Assembly (NCBI GenBank): GCA_035632395.1
Contig: DASQGX010000221.1
Coordinates: 1-14,831, forward strand
DNA from: REEB95 sp035632395
Lineage (GTDB): Bacteria > Pseudomonadota > Alphaproteobacteria > ATCC43930 > CGMCC-115725
Direction of reading: 5' to 3'
DNA length: 14,831 bases
A program made the position numbers and the translations under genes. The notes under the pieces are model-generated. The model did not search any database. It worked only from the letters and a program-made list of their open reading frames with translations, and was not told the origin of the DNA. Positions 7,132 through 14,238 of this stretch are shown here, one piece after another. The number at the start of each line of letters is the position of its first letter. Within the stretch, counting starts at the first letter, position 1.

Positions 7132-7590
7132 ATGAAGCGCCTGATCGCGGCCGCCACCAAGGGCGATCCGGATGCCGAATACAATCTCGGCGTCATGTAC
7201 GATAACCGAATCGACGATCACGGCAACGCAATCGATCCGACCGACGACAACGGCAATCCGATCGCCAGCAATCGTACCGAGGCCATGAAATGGCTGCGGC
7301 GGGCGGCCGAGCATGGCCAGCCGCGCGCCCAGATGCGGCTTGCTGAACTCTATGCCGCCGGAACGTCCGCCCACCGAAATTACGGCCGCGCCTGTCAGTG
7401 GTTCATCGTCGCGATTCATGGCCTTAATGGCGTCCACCGCCAGCGCGCGCGGGACGGCTACGATGGCGTCCGCTCGCAGTTGACGACGGCGGAAATGCTG
7501 GCGGCGGAACGCCGGGCGCGCGACTGGGAACGCCGGCGCCGCGCGGCGACTCCAGCGCCGGCGCCCACGCCGCTCCGGGCGACGCAGTGA
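7132..7590 (+). CDS. Sel1-like repeat protein
   Basis: A 152-residue protein built on Sel1-like (TPR-related) helix pairs, which serve as protein-interaction scaffolds. First repeat: AATKGDPDAEYNLGVMYDN (residues 7-25). It then breaks into an acidic, Asn/Gly-rich insert (about 26-47) with two similar pieces, DDHGNAI and DDNGNPI, before resuming at NRTEAMKWLRRAAE. A second repeat follows with HGQPRAQMRLAELYAAGT and CQWFIVAIHGL. The C-terminus (about 119-152) is a charged Arg-rich helix ending in a Pro/Ala tail. There is no signal peptide or membrane segment with this start, so it is probably cytosolic. The 7015 start would add a non-repeat N-terminus and is not preferred. Partner and role are unknown. 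Confidence 0.82.
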   Translation: MKRLIAAATKGDPDAEYNLGVMYDNRIDDHGNAIDPTDDNGNPIASNRTEAMKWLRRAAEHGQPRAQMRLAELYAAGTSAHRNYGRACQWFIVAIHGLNGVHRQRARDGYDGVRSQLTTAEMLAAERRARDWERRRRAATPAPAPTPLRATQ

Positions 7591-7610
7591 AGCCGGAGCG
7601 GTTGCCGGCT
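7591..7610 (+). other. Hairpin just after the Sel1-repeat gene
   Basis: AGCCGG (7591-7596) and CCGGCT (7605-7610) form a 6-bp GC-rich stem with an 8-base loop directly after the stop codon. No T-run follows, so it is at most a weak terminator or an mRNA 3'-end stabiliser. The remaining bases to the cold-shock gene (7611-7693) show no other signal. Confidence 0.3.
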
Positions 7611-7693
7611 ATAGCAGCCCGTGTGACGGCGGCGGTGCCGGTGCGCACGATCGTTGCTGCGGTCGATGTCGGTATTTTCAATCGGGCGGCGAC

Positions 7694-7897
7694 ATGATCG
7701 GCACCGTGACATCGTTCAGCTCGAAGAAGCGATATGGCTTCATCAGGCCGGAAGATGGCGGCACGCCCGTCTTCGTTCACATCTCGGCGGTCGAGCGCGC
7801 GGGAATGAAGACGCTTACCGTTGGTCAGCGCCTCATCTACGAGGTCACGTTCGATCAGGGCGAACGGTCGATGACAATCGTCGGGCCGGCGCCCTGA
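7694..7897 (+). CDS. Cold-shock domain protein (CspA family)
   Basis: A 67-residue single cold-shock domain, the standard size of this family of single-stranded RNA/DNA-binding beta-barrels that act as RNA chaperones. The RNP1-like motif is KRYGFIRP (residues 12-19) and the RNP2-like motif is VFVHI (26-30), followed by SAVERAGMKTLTVGQRLIYEV, as expected. The usual KWFN at the start of the family is replaced here by TSFSSKKR, so it is a divergent member rather than a close CspA copy. The ribosome-binding site is poor (GGGCGG). No long cold-shock 5' leader could be recognised in the 103 bases upstream. A 71-residue unknown gene follows after 26 bases and may be co-transcribed. Confidence 0.9.
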   Translation: MIGTVTSFSSKKRYGFIRPEDGGTPVFVHISAVERAGMKTLTVGQRLIYEVTFDQGERSMTIVGPAP

Positions 7898-7904
7898 CGG
7901 GCGC
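7889..7904 (+). other. Hairpin with the cold-shock gene stop codon in its loop
   Basis: GCGCCC (7889-7894) and GGGCGC (7899-7904) form a perfect 6-bp stem; the 4-base loop TGAC contains the TGA of the cold-shock gene. There is no T-run. It could influence termination or coupling to the next gene, whose Shine-Dalgarno lies 9 bases further on. Confidence 0.35.
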
Positions 7905-7923
7905 GTGACGGCAGGAGGCAGGC

Positions 7924-8139
7924 ATGGAACGGGAAACTACGATCGATCGCCTGGCGCGCGAGACGATCAAAGTGTACGGGCGCAGTGCCGGGGTCATCGC
8001 CGACCAGCGCGCTGCGAGCTATATCGCGACCGGCGATTTCGGCCAATCGCGCGCCTGGCTCGAAACCGCCGCGGTGATCCGCCGGCTCGGTATGCGGCCT
8101 GATGCAGCACGGCGGCGCGTCACCCTCCAGCCTCTCTAG
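7924..8139 (+). CDS. Small protein of unknown function
   Basis: A 71-residue product that I do not recognise. It has an excellent ribosome-binding site, AGGAGG at 7913-7918, 5 bases before the ATG, which is the main support for it being a real gene. The sequence is helical and charged, with no cysteine, no membrane segment and no signal peptide. The central part GVIADQRAASYIATGDFGQSRAWLETAAVIRRL looks like two amphipathic helices around a glycine turn. It follows the cold-shock gene by 26 bases on the same strand. It meets the YciI-like gene tail to tail, the last 4 bases of each overlapping. Similar short helical proteins are common as lineage-restricted genes in Hyphomicrobiales; function unknown. 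Confidence 0.65.
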   Translation: MERETTIDRLARETIKVYGRSAGVIADQRAASYIATGDFGQSRAWLETAAVIRRLGMRPDAARRRVTLQPL

Positions 8140-8453
8140 TCTCCCTCTGGCGTCTTGGGCGCGTTATCGGGAAACCACTGACCCTTGCGCATGCGGCTGA
8201 TTTTGATGGAGCGGTAGAGCTCGGCATTGCGGAACGGCTCGTTGGCGACGAAAGCCTCGGCGGCAGCGCGGTCCTTGACGTTGATGATCGAGACGCTGCC
8301 GATGCGTTTGCCTGCGTCGTCGGTCAGCAGCGCGCCGGCGAGCACGATCGCATCCTTGTGGCGGTCGAGATAGGCGAGATGCTCCGGCGTTTTTGCCTGA
8401 CGGATTTCCGCCGCGTTGGTCTCCCGGTCTTCGCCATAAATGATGTAGAGCAT
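8136..8453 (-). CDS. YciI-like protein
   Basis: A 105-residue protein of the YCII-related superfamily, a small ferredoxin-like fold of mostly unknown biochemical role. Seen: the MLYIIYGEDRE first strand, His25 in PEHLAYLDRHKD, VLAGALLTDDAGKRIGSVSIIN (the usual site of the conserved Asp), then AEAFVANEPFRNAELYRSIKI. The frame is open to 8546, but the start at 8453 has a strong AGGAGG (8458-8463) only 4 bases before it and gives the family N-terminus. The C-terminus (RMRKGQWFPDNAPKTPEGD) is a short extension beyond the domain. It is divergent from dnaE across 102 bases and convergent with the 71-residue unknown. The superfamily is confident; no substrate can be given. Confidence 0.88.
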   Translation of the reverse strand: MLYIIYGEDRETNAAEIRQAKTPEHLAYLDRHKDAIVLAGALLTDDAGKRIGSVSIINVKDRAAAEAFVANEPFRNAELYRSIKISRMRKGQWFPDNAPKTPEGD

Positions 8454-8555
8454 CGCGCCTCCTGTCGCGTTCGAGTCGGTGGATAATACCGGCGCAATTG
8501 GCAAGGCGCGCGAGAATCCGCTTGCGCCGCGCCGCACGCGTGACAAGCTTCAGCT

Positions 8556-11500
8556 ATGGCGCATGCCGATTTCGTTCATCTGCGGGTTCATTCGGCCTAT
8601 TCGCTGTCGTCGGGCGCCATCAAGATCAAGGATCTGGCCGCGCTCTGCCGCCGCCATTCCATGCCAGCGGTGGCGATCGCCGATTCGGGCAATCTATTCG
8701 GTGCGCTCGAATTCGCCATGGCGGCGAGTGAAGCTGGCGTGCAGCCCATCGTCGGTTGCGAGCTCGGCATCCGCCGCAGCGAAAGCGAGAACGGCAACCG
8801 CGTCGCACGTATCGGTCCGGCGTTGCCGCCCGACCCGGTGGTGCTGCTGGCGCAAAGCCAAGCGGGCTATCACAACCTGCTCAAGCTGGTCAGCAAGTCG
8901 CATCTCGAAAGCGCGCCCGCCGAAGCGCCGCAACTCGATCTCACCGCGCTCGACGGCCATACCGAGGGGCTTATCTGTTTGTCCGGTGGACCCATAGGCC
9001 CGGTCGGCCGGCTGGTCGGCGAGGGCCAGGCGCCGGCGGCCGAGGCGGTCCTGACGCGGCTCGCCGGCCTGTTTCCCGGCCGGCTTTATGTCGAGCTTCA
9101 GCGCCACAACACTGCCACCGAGGAGCGCATCGACGCGGCGCTGATCGAGCTGGCGCTGGCACACAATCTGCCGCTGGTGGCAACAAACGACGTGCATTTC
9201 GCGGAGCGCGACGATTACGAGGCACACGATGTGCTGCTATGCATCGCGCAAGGCACAACACTCGCCGACGGTAACCGCAGGCGGCTGACGCCTGAGCATT
9301 ACTTCAAATCAGCGAGCGAGATGCGTATCGCTTTCGCTGACGTGCCCGAGGCCTGCGACAACGCGCTGGTGATCGCGCGCCGCTGCGCCTTCATGCCGGT
9401 GCCGCGCCAGCCGATCCTGCCGCCGTTCAAGGGTGTGTCGGGCCGCGATGAAGCGGCGGAGCTGCAGGAGGCCGCCACCACCGGCTTGGAACGTCGTCTG
9501 GCGCAGGTGTTGCCCTCCGATCTCGACGCGGCACAGCGCGAAGCCGCGGCAGCGCCTTATCGCGAGCGGCTCGCCTACGAGCTCGATGTCATCGTCAAGA
9601 TGGGCTTCGCGGGCTATTTCCTGATCGTCGCCGAGTTCATCCAATGGGCCAAGGCACAGAATATTCCAGTCGGGCCGGGTCGCGGTTCGGGTGCCGGCTC
9701 GCTGGTCGCCTGGGCGCTGACTATCACCGATCTCGATCCGCTGCGCCTCGGCTTGGTGTTCGAGCGGTTTCTCAATCCGGAACGCGTGTCGATGCCCGAT
9801 TTCGACATCGACTTCTGTCAAGACCGCCGCGACGAGGTCATCCGCCACGTGCAGGAACGCTACGGCAGCGATCGCGTGGCGCAAATCATCACCTTCGGCA
9901 AGCTGCAAGCACGCGCGGTGCTCCGCGACGTCGGCCGCGTCCTCGGCGTGCCTTACGGTCTGGTCGACCGCATCTGCAAAATGGTGCCGAACAATCCGGC
10001 CGCGCCGGTTACCTTGCAGCAGGCGATTGACGGCGAGCCGATGCTGCAACAGATGCGCGACGACGACCCCCAGATCGCGCGGCTGATCGAGATCGCGCTG
10101 CAACTCGAAGGGCTCTATCGCCACGCTTCGACGCACGCGGCGGGCGTCGTCATCGGCGACCGTCCTCTTGACGAGCTGGTGCCGCTCTACCGCGATCCGC
10201 GCTCGTCGATGCTGGTGACGCAATTCAGCATGAAATACGTCGAAGCAGCCGGCTTGGTGAAGTTCGACTTCCTTGGCCTCAAGACCCTGACTGTGTTGGC
10301 CAAGGCGCGCGACCTGCTGGCGGCGCGCGGCATCAACGTCGATCTCAGCAACCTGCCGCTCGACGACAGCAAGACCTTCCGGCTGCTGGCGCGCGGCGAA
10401 ACCGTCGGCGTGTTCCAACTCGAAGGCGCCGGTATGCGCGACGTGCTGAAGAAGCTCGATGCCGACCGCTTCGAGGACATCGTCGCCGTCAACGCGCTCT
10501 ATCGTCCCGGTCCGATGGAGAACATTCCGCGCTACATCGCGGTCAAGCACGGCAGCGAGCGGCCGGAATACATGCATCCCGACCTCGAACCGATCCTCGA
10601 GGAGACCCAGGGCATCATCATCTACCAGGAACAGGTGATGGAGATCGCCAAGGTGCTGTCGGGCTATTCGCTCGGCAGCGCCGATCTGTTGCGCCGCGCC
10701 ATGGGCAAGAAGATCAAGGCGGAGATGGAGGCGCAGCGCAAACAATTCATCGACGGCGCCAGGGCGCACGGCGTCAACGACCGTCTTGCCGAATATATTT
10801 TCGAGCAGGTGGCAAAGTTTGCCGGTTACGGCTTCAACAAGTCGCACGCCGCCGCCTACGCGCTGGTCGGTTATCAGACGGCGTATCTGAAGGCGAATTA
10901 TCCGGTCGAGTTCCTGGCGGCATCGATGACGCTCGACCGCGGCAACACCGACAAGCTCAACGTCTTCCGCCAGGAATGCGACCGGCTCGGTATCAAGCTG
11001 CTACCGCCCGACATCAACCGCTCCGACGTCGAATTCGCAGTCGAAGCGGCAGGCGAGGGCGGCGCGATCCGCTACGCGCTCGCCGCGGTTAAGGGCGTGG
11101 GTGCGGCGGCGATGCGGCAAGTGGTCGCCGAGCGCGCGGCGAGCGGACCGTTCAAGGACCTGTTCGATTTCGCGGCGCGCATCGATCCCAAGCACTTCAA
11201 CAAGCGGCAGTTCGAGAGCCTGGTGAAGGCCGGCGCCTTCGATGCCATTGCGCCCAACCGGGCGCAGACCTTTGCCGCGATCGAGCAGCTGCTGCGTCAC
11301 GCCAACGCCGCTGCCAACGAACGCGCCAGCCAGCAGGTCAATTTGTTCGGCGGCGATGCCCGTCCGGCGGCCGGGCCGGCGCTGCCAGCGATCACCGATT
11401 GGCCACTGGCCGAACGGCTGCAGAAGGAATTCGAGGCGATCGGCTTCTACCTGTCGAGCCATCCGCTTAATCCTTACGGCAAGAGCCTGGCGCGTTTGGG

Positions 11501-12029
11501 TGTGCTGCGGTTCGCCGATCTAGGACGTCGGCCGGCTGGCGCGGAGACGCGCGTTAAACTCGCCGGCGTCATCATCGGCAGCAAGGAGCGGACTTCGGCG
11601 CGCGGCAACCGCTTTGCCTTCCTCCAGGTCTCGGACATGAGCGGCGTCTACGAAGTGATGGCGTTCTCCGAGGTCCTGCGCGACAGCCGGGCATTGCTCG
11701 AATCCGGTCAGCCTCTGCTGATCACTGCCGATATCCGCGTCGATGGTGACACTTACCGGCTGACGGCGCAGCGCATCGAGGCGCTCGACAAGGTGGCGGC
11801 CGGCGCGGCGGCAGGCCTGCGGCTGGTGGTCGAGCGGGAAGAGGCGCTGCCCGGTGTCCGCAAGGCGGTGGCGACCGAAAGCGGCGGCCGCGGGCGGGTC
11901 TGCGTCGTGGTTGCCTTGGACGATGCGCGCGAAGTCGAGATCACGCTGCCTGGTGGTTTCAAGGTCACGCCACGGCTCGCCGCCGCGCTCCAGACCGTGC
12001 CCGGTATCCGCGAAGCGGCGGAAATCTAG
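8556..12029 (+). CDS. dnaE: DNA polymerase III alpha subunit (replicative)
   Basis: The catalytic subunit of the chromosomal replicase; 1157 residues, close to the 1160 of E. coli. Domains in order: PHP (about 4-280) starting FVHLRVHSAYSLSSG; polymerase palm and fingers (about 290-810) with PVGPGRGSGAGSLVAW and PDFDIDF (414-420); helix-hairpin-helix region; OB fold (VKLAGVIIGSKERTSARGNRFAFLQVSD); C-terminal tau-binding domain. The three catalytic aspartates are visible as D417, D419 and D571 (KFDFLGLKTL). A beta-clamp binding motif, QVNLF (927-931), lies where E. coli has QADMF. In the PHP domain the metal-ligand motif of active versions (TDH) reads ADS, so the PHP site is probably inactive and proofreading would depend on DnaQ. 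This is DnaE1, not the ImuB-associated DnaE2. ATG 8556 has no strong Shine-Dalgarno but fits the family N-terminus. The frame is intact and contains no intein. Confidence 0.97.
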   Translation: MAHADFVHLRVHSAYSLSSGAIKIKDLAALCRRHSMPAVAIADSGNLFGALEFAMAASEAGVQPIVGCELGIRRSESENGNRVARIGPALPPDPVVLLAQSQAGYHNLLKLVSKSHLESAPAEAPQLDLTALDGHTEGLICLSGGPIGPVGRLVGEGQAPAAEAVLTRLAGLFPGRLYVELQRHNTATEERIDAALIELALAHNLPLVATNDVHFAERDDYEAHDVLLCIAQGTTLADGNRRRLTPEHYFKSASEMRIAFADVPEACDNALVIARRCAFMPVPRQPILPPFKGVSGRDEAAELQEAATTGLERRLAQVLPSDLDAAQREAAAAPYRERLAYELDVIVKMGFAGYFLIVAEFIQWAKAQNIPVGPGRGSGAGSLVAWALTITDLDPLRLGLVFERFLNPERVSMPDFDIDFCQDRRDEVIRHVQERYGSDRVAQIITFGKLQARAVLRDVGRVLGVPYGLVDRICKMVPNNPAAPVTLQQAIDGEPMLQQMRDDDPQIARLIEIALQLEGLYRHASTHAAGVVIGDRPLDELVPLYRDPRSSMLVTQFSMKYVEAAGLVKFDFLGLKTLTVLAKARDLLAARGINVDLSNLPLDDSKTFRLLARGETVGVFQLEGAGMRDVLKKLDADRFEDIVAVNALYRPGPMENIPRYIAVKHGSERPEYMHPDLEPILEETQGIIIYQEQVMEIAKVLSGYSLGSADLLRRAMGKKIKAEMEAQRKQFIDGARAHGVNDRLAEYIFEQVAKFAGYGFNKSHAAAYALVGYQTAYLKANYPVEFLAASMTLDRGNTDKLNVFRQECDRLGIKLLPPDINRSDVEFAVEAAGEGGAIRYALAAVKGVGAAAMRQVVAERAASGPFKDLFDFAARIDPKHFNKRQFESLVKAGAFDAIAPNRAQTFAAIEQLLRHANAAANERASQQVNLFGGDARPAAGPALPAITDWPLAERLQKEFEAIGFYLSSHPLNPYGKSLARLGVLRFADLGRRPAGAETRVKLAGVIIGSKERTSARGNRFAFLQVSDMSGVYEVMAFSEVLRDSRALLESGQPLLITADIRVDGDTYRLTAQRIEALDKVAAGAAAGLRLVVEREEALPGVRKAVATESGGRGRVCVVVALDDAREVEITLPGGFKVTPRLAAALQTVPGIREAAEI

Positions 12030-12055
12030 GCGGCGCGTCCTCGGCGCCGTCGGCG

Positions 12056-12081
12056 CGTTTGACGCGGCGCAGCCGCAAACG
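12056..12081 (+). terminator. Hairpin after dnaE, possible weak terminator
   Basis: CGTTT (12056-12060) pairs with AAACG (12077-12081) and GCGGC (12064-12068) with GCCGC (12072-12076), giving 10 bp interrupted by a 3-base bulge, with a GCA loop. It lies 26 bases beyond the dnaE stop and is followed by GCAAGCC, not T. It could be a 3'-end stabiliser or Rho-associated structure rather than a classic terminator. Confidence 0.3.
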
Positions 12082-12114
12082 GCAAGCCGACCGACGGAAG
12101 ATTAACGATCCGCG

Positions 12115-12144
12115 CTTGACTTGACACTTCTGCGTTAACTATTT
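12115..12144 (+). promoter_or_regulatory. Candidate promoter of the 101-residue unknown gene
   Basis: CTTGAC (12115-12120) and CTATTT (12139-12144), 18 bases apart, agree well with the alphaproteobacterial housekeeping pattern CTTGAC-N17/18-CTATAT as I know it. An overlapping second TTGACA starts at 12121 but has no -10 at proper distance. Transcription would start near 12151, leaving a leader of about 143 bases. The region is clearly AT-richer than the genes on either side. Confidence 0.5.
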
Positions 12145-12293
12145 GGGTAGTCCAATCCAATATTTCGGTTGGATTAGCCGTTTTCGTCCTTGCAATAGTA
12201 ATCATTCCGGCTATATTAATATTACTTTTGGGTAATCTTAACGCGGCGCAGGTTTGGAACATGCGCCGAATGATTGCAGGGGATTGAGTCGCT
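12145..12293 (+). promoter_or_regulatory. Structured 5' leader with three successive inverted repeats
   Basis: Between the candidate promoter and ATG 12294 lie three inverted repeats. The first is AATCCAA (12154-12160) with TTGGATT (12169-12175), 7 bp with an 8-base loop. The second is AGTAAT (12197-12202) with ATTACT (12221-12226), enclosing the palindrome ATATTAATAT (12213-12222). The third is CGGCGCA (12244-12250) with TGCGCCG (12262-12268), 7 bp with an 11-base loop. The third ends 10 bases before the AGGGGA ribosome-binding site (12278-12283), 10 bases from the start. No known riboswitch class was recognised. The region could be a regulatory leader, operators, or a small RNA gene. Confidence 0.4.
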
Positions 12294-12599
12294 ATGGCGG
12301 GACGCAGCGGTGGCGCGCAAAGTCGCCCGGGGTGGGTGCTCGAAGCCGACCTCGATCCAGTCGACGAGCAGTTGCGTCGTCGTCGTTGGCGCATCCTGCG
12401 CGCGGTGCTGCCGATCGGCCATGGCCTCGATCCGTTGCCCACCTGGGTCAAAACGCCGGAGCAATTCGTCGGCTGGCTGATCGGCCGGCTGAGCCCGGCA
12501 GGCCTGCGAACCTATTTCGAGGATCTCGAGGAGATCGCGAAACAGACTTGCGATCTCGAGCTGCTGCGGCTGGCGCGGCGCTACCAAGGCCAGCGCTGA
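12294..12599 (+). CDS. Protein of unknown function, 101 residues
   Basis: Not recognised. A soluble, mostly helical protein with an Arg-rich N-terminal third (DEQLRRRRWRILRAVLPIG), a middle LPTWVKTPEQFVGWLIGRLS, and an acidic-basic helix AGLRTYFEDLEEIAKQTCDLELLRLARRYQ at the C-terminus. It has one cysteine, no signal peptide and no transmembrane segment. The AGGGGA site 10 bases upstream supports the ATG. Two other frames are open over the same bases (12254-12631 and 12274-12480), but their products are full of Arg/Ser/Pro runs typical of shadow frames. The gene seems to be expressed from its own promoter, since the dnaE stop is 264 bases away and the spacer is AT-rich and structured. HspQ follows after 95 bases. 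Function unknown. Confidence 0.68.
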   Translation: MAGRSGGAQSRPGWVLEADLDPVDEQLRRRRWRILRAVLPIGHGLDPLPTWVKTPEQFVGWLIGRLSPAGLRTYFEDLEEIAKQTCDLELLRLARRYQGQR

Positions 12600-12626
12600 T
12601 TTTCGGCGAGACTCGACCGGTTGTCG

Positions 12627-12655
12627 CTTGAGCGTGACAACGGAATCACCCTAAG
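12627..12655 (+). promoter_or_regulatory. Candidate promoter of hspQ, possibly RpoH type
   Basis: CTTGAG (12627-12632) and CCTAAG (12650-12655) are 17 bases apart. Alphaproteobacterial heat-shock promoters have, as I recall them, a CTTG -35 and a C-rich CCTAT-like -10 at this spacing, and a heat-shock gene starts 39 bases downstream. The same layout could also serve the housekeeping sigma factor; the -10 is imperfect. Confidence 0.4.
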
Positions 12656-12694
12656 GTTTCAGGCGCGTGACAATGACGCGCCGGTGAGGGCCAG

Positions 12695-13045
12695 ATGGGT
12701 TGCAGCGGCCAGGTAATTTTTCGGCAGGCTAAATTCTCGGTTGGCCAGATCGTGCGCCACCGGCTCTACCCGTTCCGCGGTGTGATCTACGACGTCGATC
12801 CGATCTTCAACAATTCCGAGGAATGGTACCAGTCGATCCCGGCTGACCGCCGGCCGTCGAAGGACCAGCCGTTCTATCACCTGTTGGCGCAAAACGCCCA
12901 GGGCGGCCCTTACGAAGCTTACGTCTCGGAACAGAACCTGCTACCGGATGCCGATAACGGTCCGATCAGCCATCCGATGATCGACGTGATGTTCGAGAAG
13001 ATTGCCGGCGATCGCTACCAGCTGCGGCCGCAGCGCCGCCAATAG
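12695..13045 (+). CDS. hspQ: Heat shock protein HspQ (YccV-like, hemimethylated-DNA-binding family)
   Basis: HspQ in enterobacteria binds hemimethylated oriC DNA and acts as a specificity factor and substrate of the Lon protease; in alphaproteobacteria its role is inferred from these. Family signatures are clear: AKFSVGQIVRHRLYPFRGVIYDVDP (12-36), EEWYQSIPADRRPSKDQPFYHLLA (42-65) and YEAYVSEQNLLPD, with a basic tail RYQLRPQRRQ. The domain begins at residue 12, so the only ATG in frame gives an 11-residue extension (MGCSGQVIFRQ) that is unusual, and its ribosome-binding site (GTGAGGG) is mediocre. A non-ATG start such as ATT near 12716 cannot be excluded. The 116 residues are otherwise of normal length. 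A possible heat-shock promoter lies upstream. The gene ends 12 bases before the convergent glycosyltransferase gene. Confidence 0.92.
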   Translation: MGCSGQVIFRQAKFSVGQIVRHRLYPFRGVIYDVDPIFNNSEEWYQSIPADRRPSKDQPFYHLLAQNAQGGPYEAYVSEQNLLPDADNGPISHPMIDVMFEKIAGDRYQLRPQRRQ

Positions 13046-13057
13046 GTACGCAACGCG

Positions 13058-14212
13058 CTACTTGCGCTTCCAAGTGAAGACTGACGACACGGCGTAGTTC
13101 CACACCGAGCCGACGATCACCCCCGCAACGCTCGCGAGCCACGGAATGCCTTTGACGCCGGCCAGCCAGCGCGCGTCGCCGGCGAAGACAAACGCGGCAA
13201 AACCGACATTGGCGACCGCGCCCAGTGCGCAGATCACGTAGAACGACAGCAAGCCGCGCCACAGGCGCCAGCCTTTGAGCCGCTGGTCACGGTAGGTAAA
13301 AATGTTGTTGAGGAAGAAGTTCGAAGTCATCGCCACTAGCGTCGCAATTGCTTGAGCGGCGATGAAGCCCATGCCGGCGGTCAGCGCCAGCGACAGCACA
13401 ATCAAGTCGACGACCACGCCCAGCGCGCCGATCAGCGCAAACAGGGCGAAGCGCACCGGCACGATATGGCCGACGAGCTTGTCGGCTAGCAGCATGCCGA
13501 ATTCCCAAGCCACCATGGTGTCGAGCTTGCTCTCGCCGTAGCGCCGGTTGCGGAATTGGTACGGCAGTTCTTTGAGGCGCGGCGGCGCCGGCAGCGACGC
13601 CAGCAGATCGAGCAGGATCTTGAAGCCCTGACCCGACAGGTCGCGCACCGCGCTGTCGAAGACGTCGCGGCGCAGCATGAAGAAGCCGCTCATCGGATCG
13701 GCGATTTCGGTCTTGCAGATCAGGCGCGACAGCTTGGTAGCGAGGCCGCTCATGTTGGCGCGGGCCTTGTCCCATTTACCCACGCCGCCGCCAGCGACAT
13801 AGCGCGAGCCGACGACGATATCGCAGGCCTCGTGGCGCAGCGCATTGAGCATTCCCGACAGCAGCGATTCGTCGTGCTGCAAATCGGCGTCCATCACGGC
13901 CACAAATGGCGAGGCTGAAGCCAGGATGCCTTCGATGCAGGCGGTCGATAGGCCGCGCCGGCCAATGCGCTGCAAACAGCGCACCCGCGGGTCGCTGCGG
14001 CCGATCTCGCGCACCGCTTCGGGCGTGCCGTCGGTCGAATCGTCGTCGACGAAAATCACTTCCCAGCGCGTACCGGCCAGCGTTAGGTCAAGCCGTTCGA
14101 GCAGCGGTACGATGTTCTCGCGCTCGTTAAGGGTCGGAATCACGACGGTGAGTTCGGCGGCGCGCAATGGCAGGGCTTGCGGCTCGATCCTACGGGCGGT
14201 GGCTTCGCTCAT
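13058..14212 (-). CDS. Glycosyltransferase family 2 (dolichol-phosphate mannosyltransferase-like) fused to a GtrA domain
   Basis: A 384-residue two-domain protein. Residues about 22-240 form a GT-A catalytic domain of the DPM1/polyprenol-phosphate sugar transferase type: VVIPTLNERENI (23-34), FVDDDSTDGT (54-63), the metal-binding DAD in VMDADLQHD (107-114), and GSRYVAGGGVGKW (135-147). Residues about 250-382 form a GtrA-like domain with four hydrophobic helices starting VPVRFALFALIGALGVVVDL, typical of flippases for lipid-linked sugars. Known logic: such enzymes load a sugar from a nucleotide donor onto undecaprenyl phosphate, and GtrA helps move the carrier across the inner membrane. Start 14212 has AAGGA about 11 bases before it on the minus strand; the extension to 14263 lacks resemblance. 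The gene is divergent from gmd and convergent with hspQ, so a role in surface polysaccharide or lipid modification is likely; the sugar is not determined. Confidence 0.92.
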   Translation of the reverse strand: MSEATARRIEPQALPLRAAELTVVIPTLNERENIVPLLERLDLTLAGTRWEVIFVDDDSTDGTPEAVREIGRSDPRVRCLQRIGRRGLSTACIEGILASASPFVAVMDADLQHDESLLSGMLNALRHEACDIVVGSRYVAGGGVGKWDKARANMSGLATKLSRLICKTEIADPMSGFFMLRRDVFDSAVRDLSGQGFKILLDLLASLPAPPRLKELPYQFRNRRYGESKLDTMVAWEFGMLLADKLVGHIVPVRFALFALIGALGVVVDLIVLSLALTAGMGFIAAQAIATLVAMTSNFFLNNIFTYRDQRLKGWRLWRGLLSFYVICALGAVANVGFAAFVFAGDARWLAGVKGIPWLASVAGVIVGSVWNYAVSSVFTWKRK

Positions 14213-14238
14213 TCGGAAAGGGTCCTTGCAGGCAAAAT

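Noticed and set aside
8480..8490. GGATAATACC as a -10 box for dnaE or the yciI-like gene
   Set aside because: The AT-rich hexamer looks like a -10 on both strands, but no -35-like hexamer stands at 16-18 bases on either side.
9309..10847. Long minus-strand open frame (512 codons) opposite dnaE
   Set aside because: Its product is dominated by His, Arg, Asp and Gln in the pattern of an antisense shadow of GC-rich coding sequence, and it lies wholly inside an intact dnaE.
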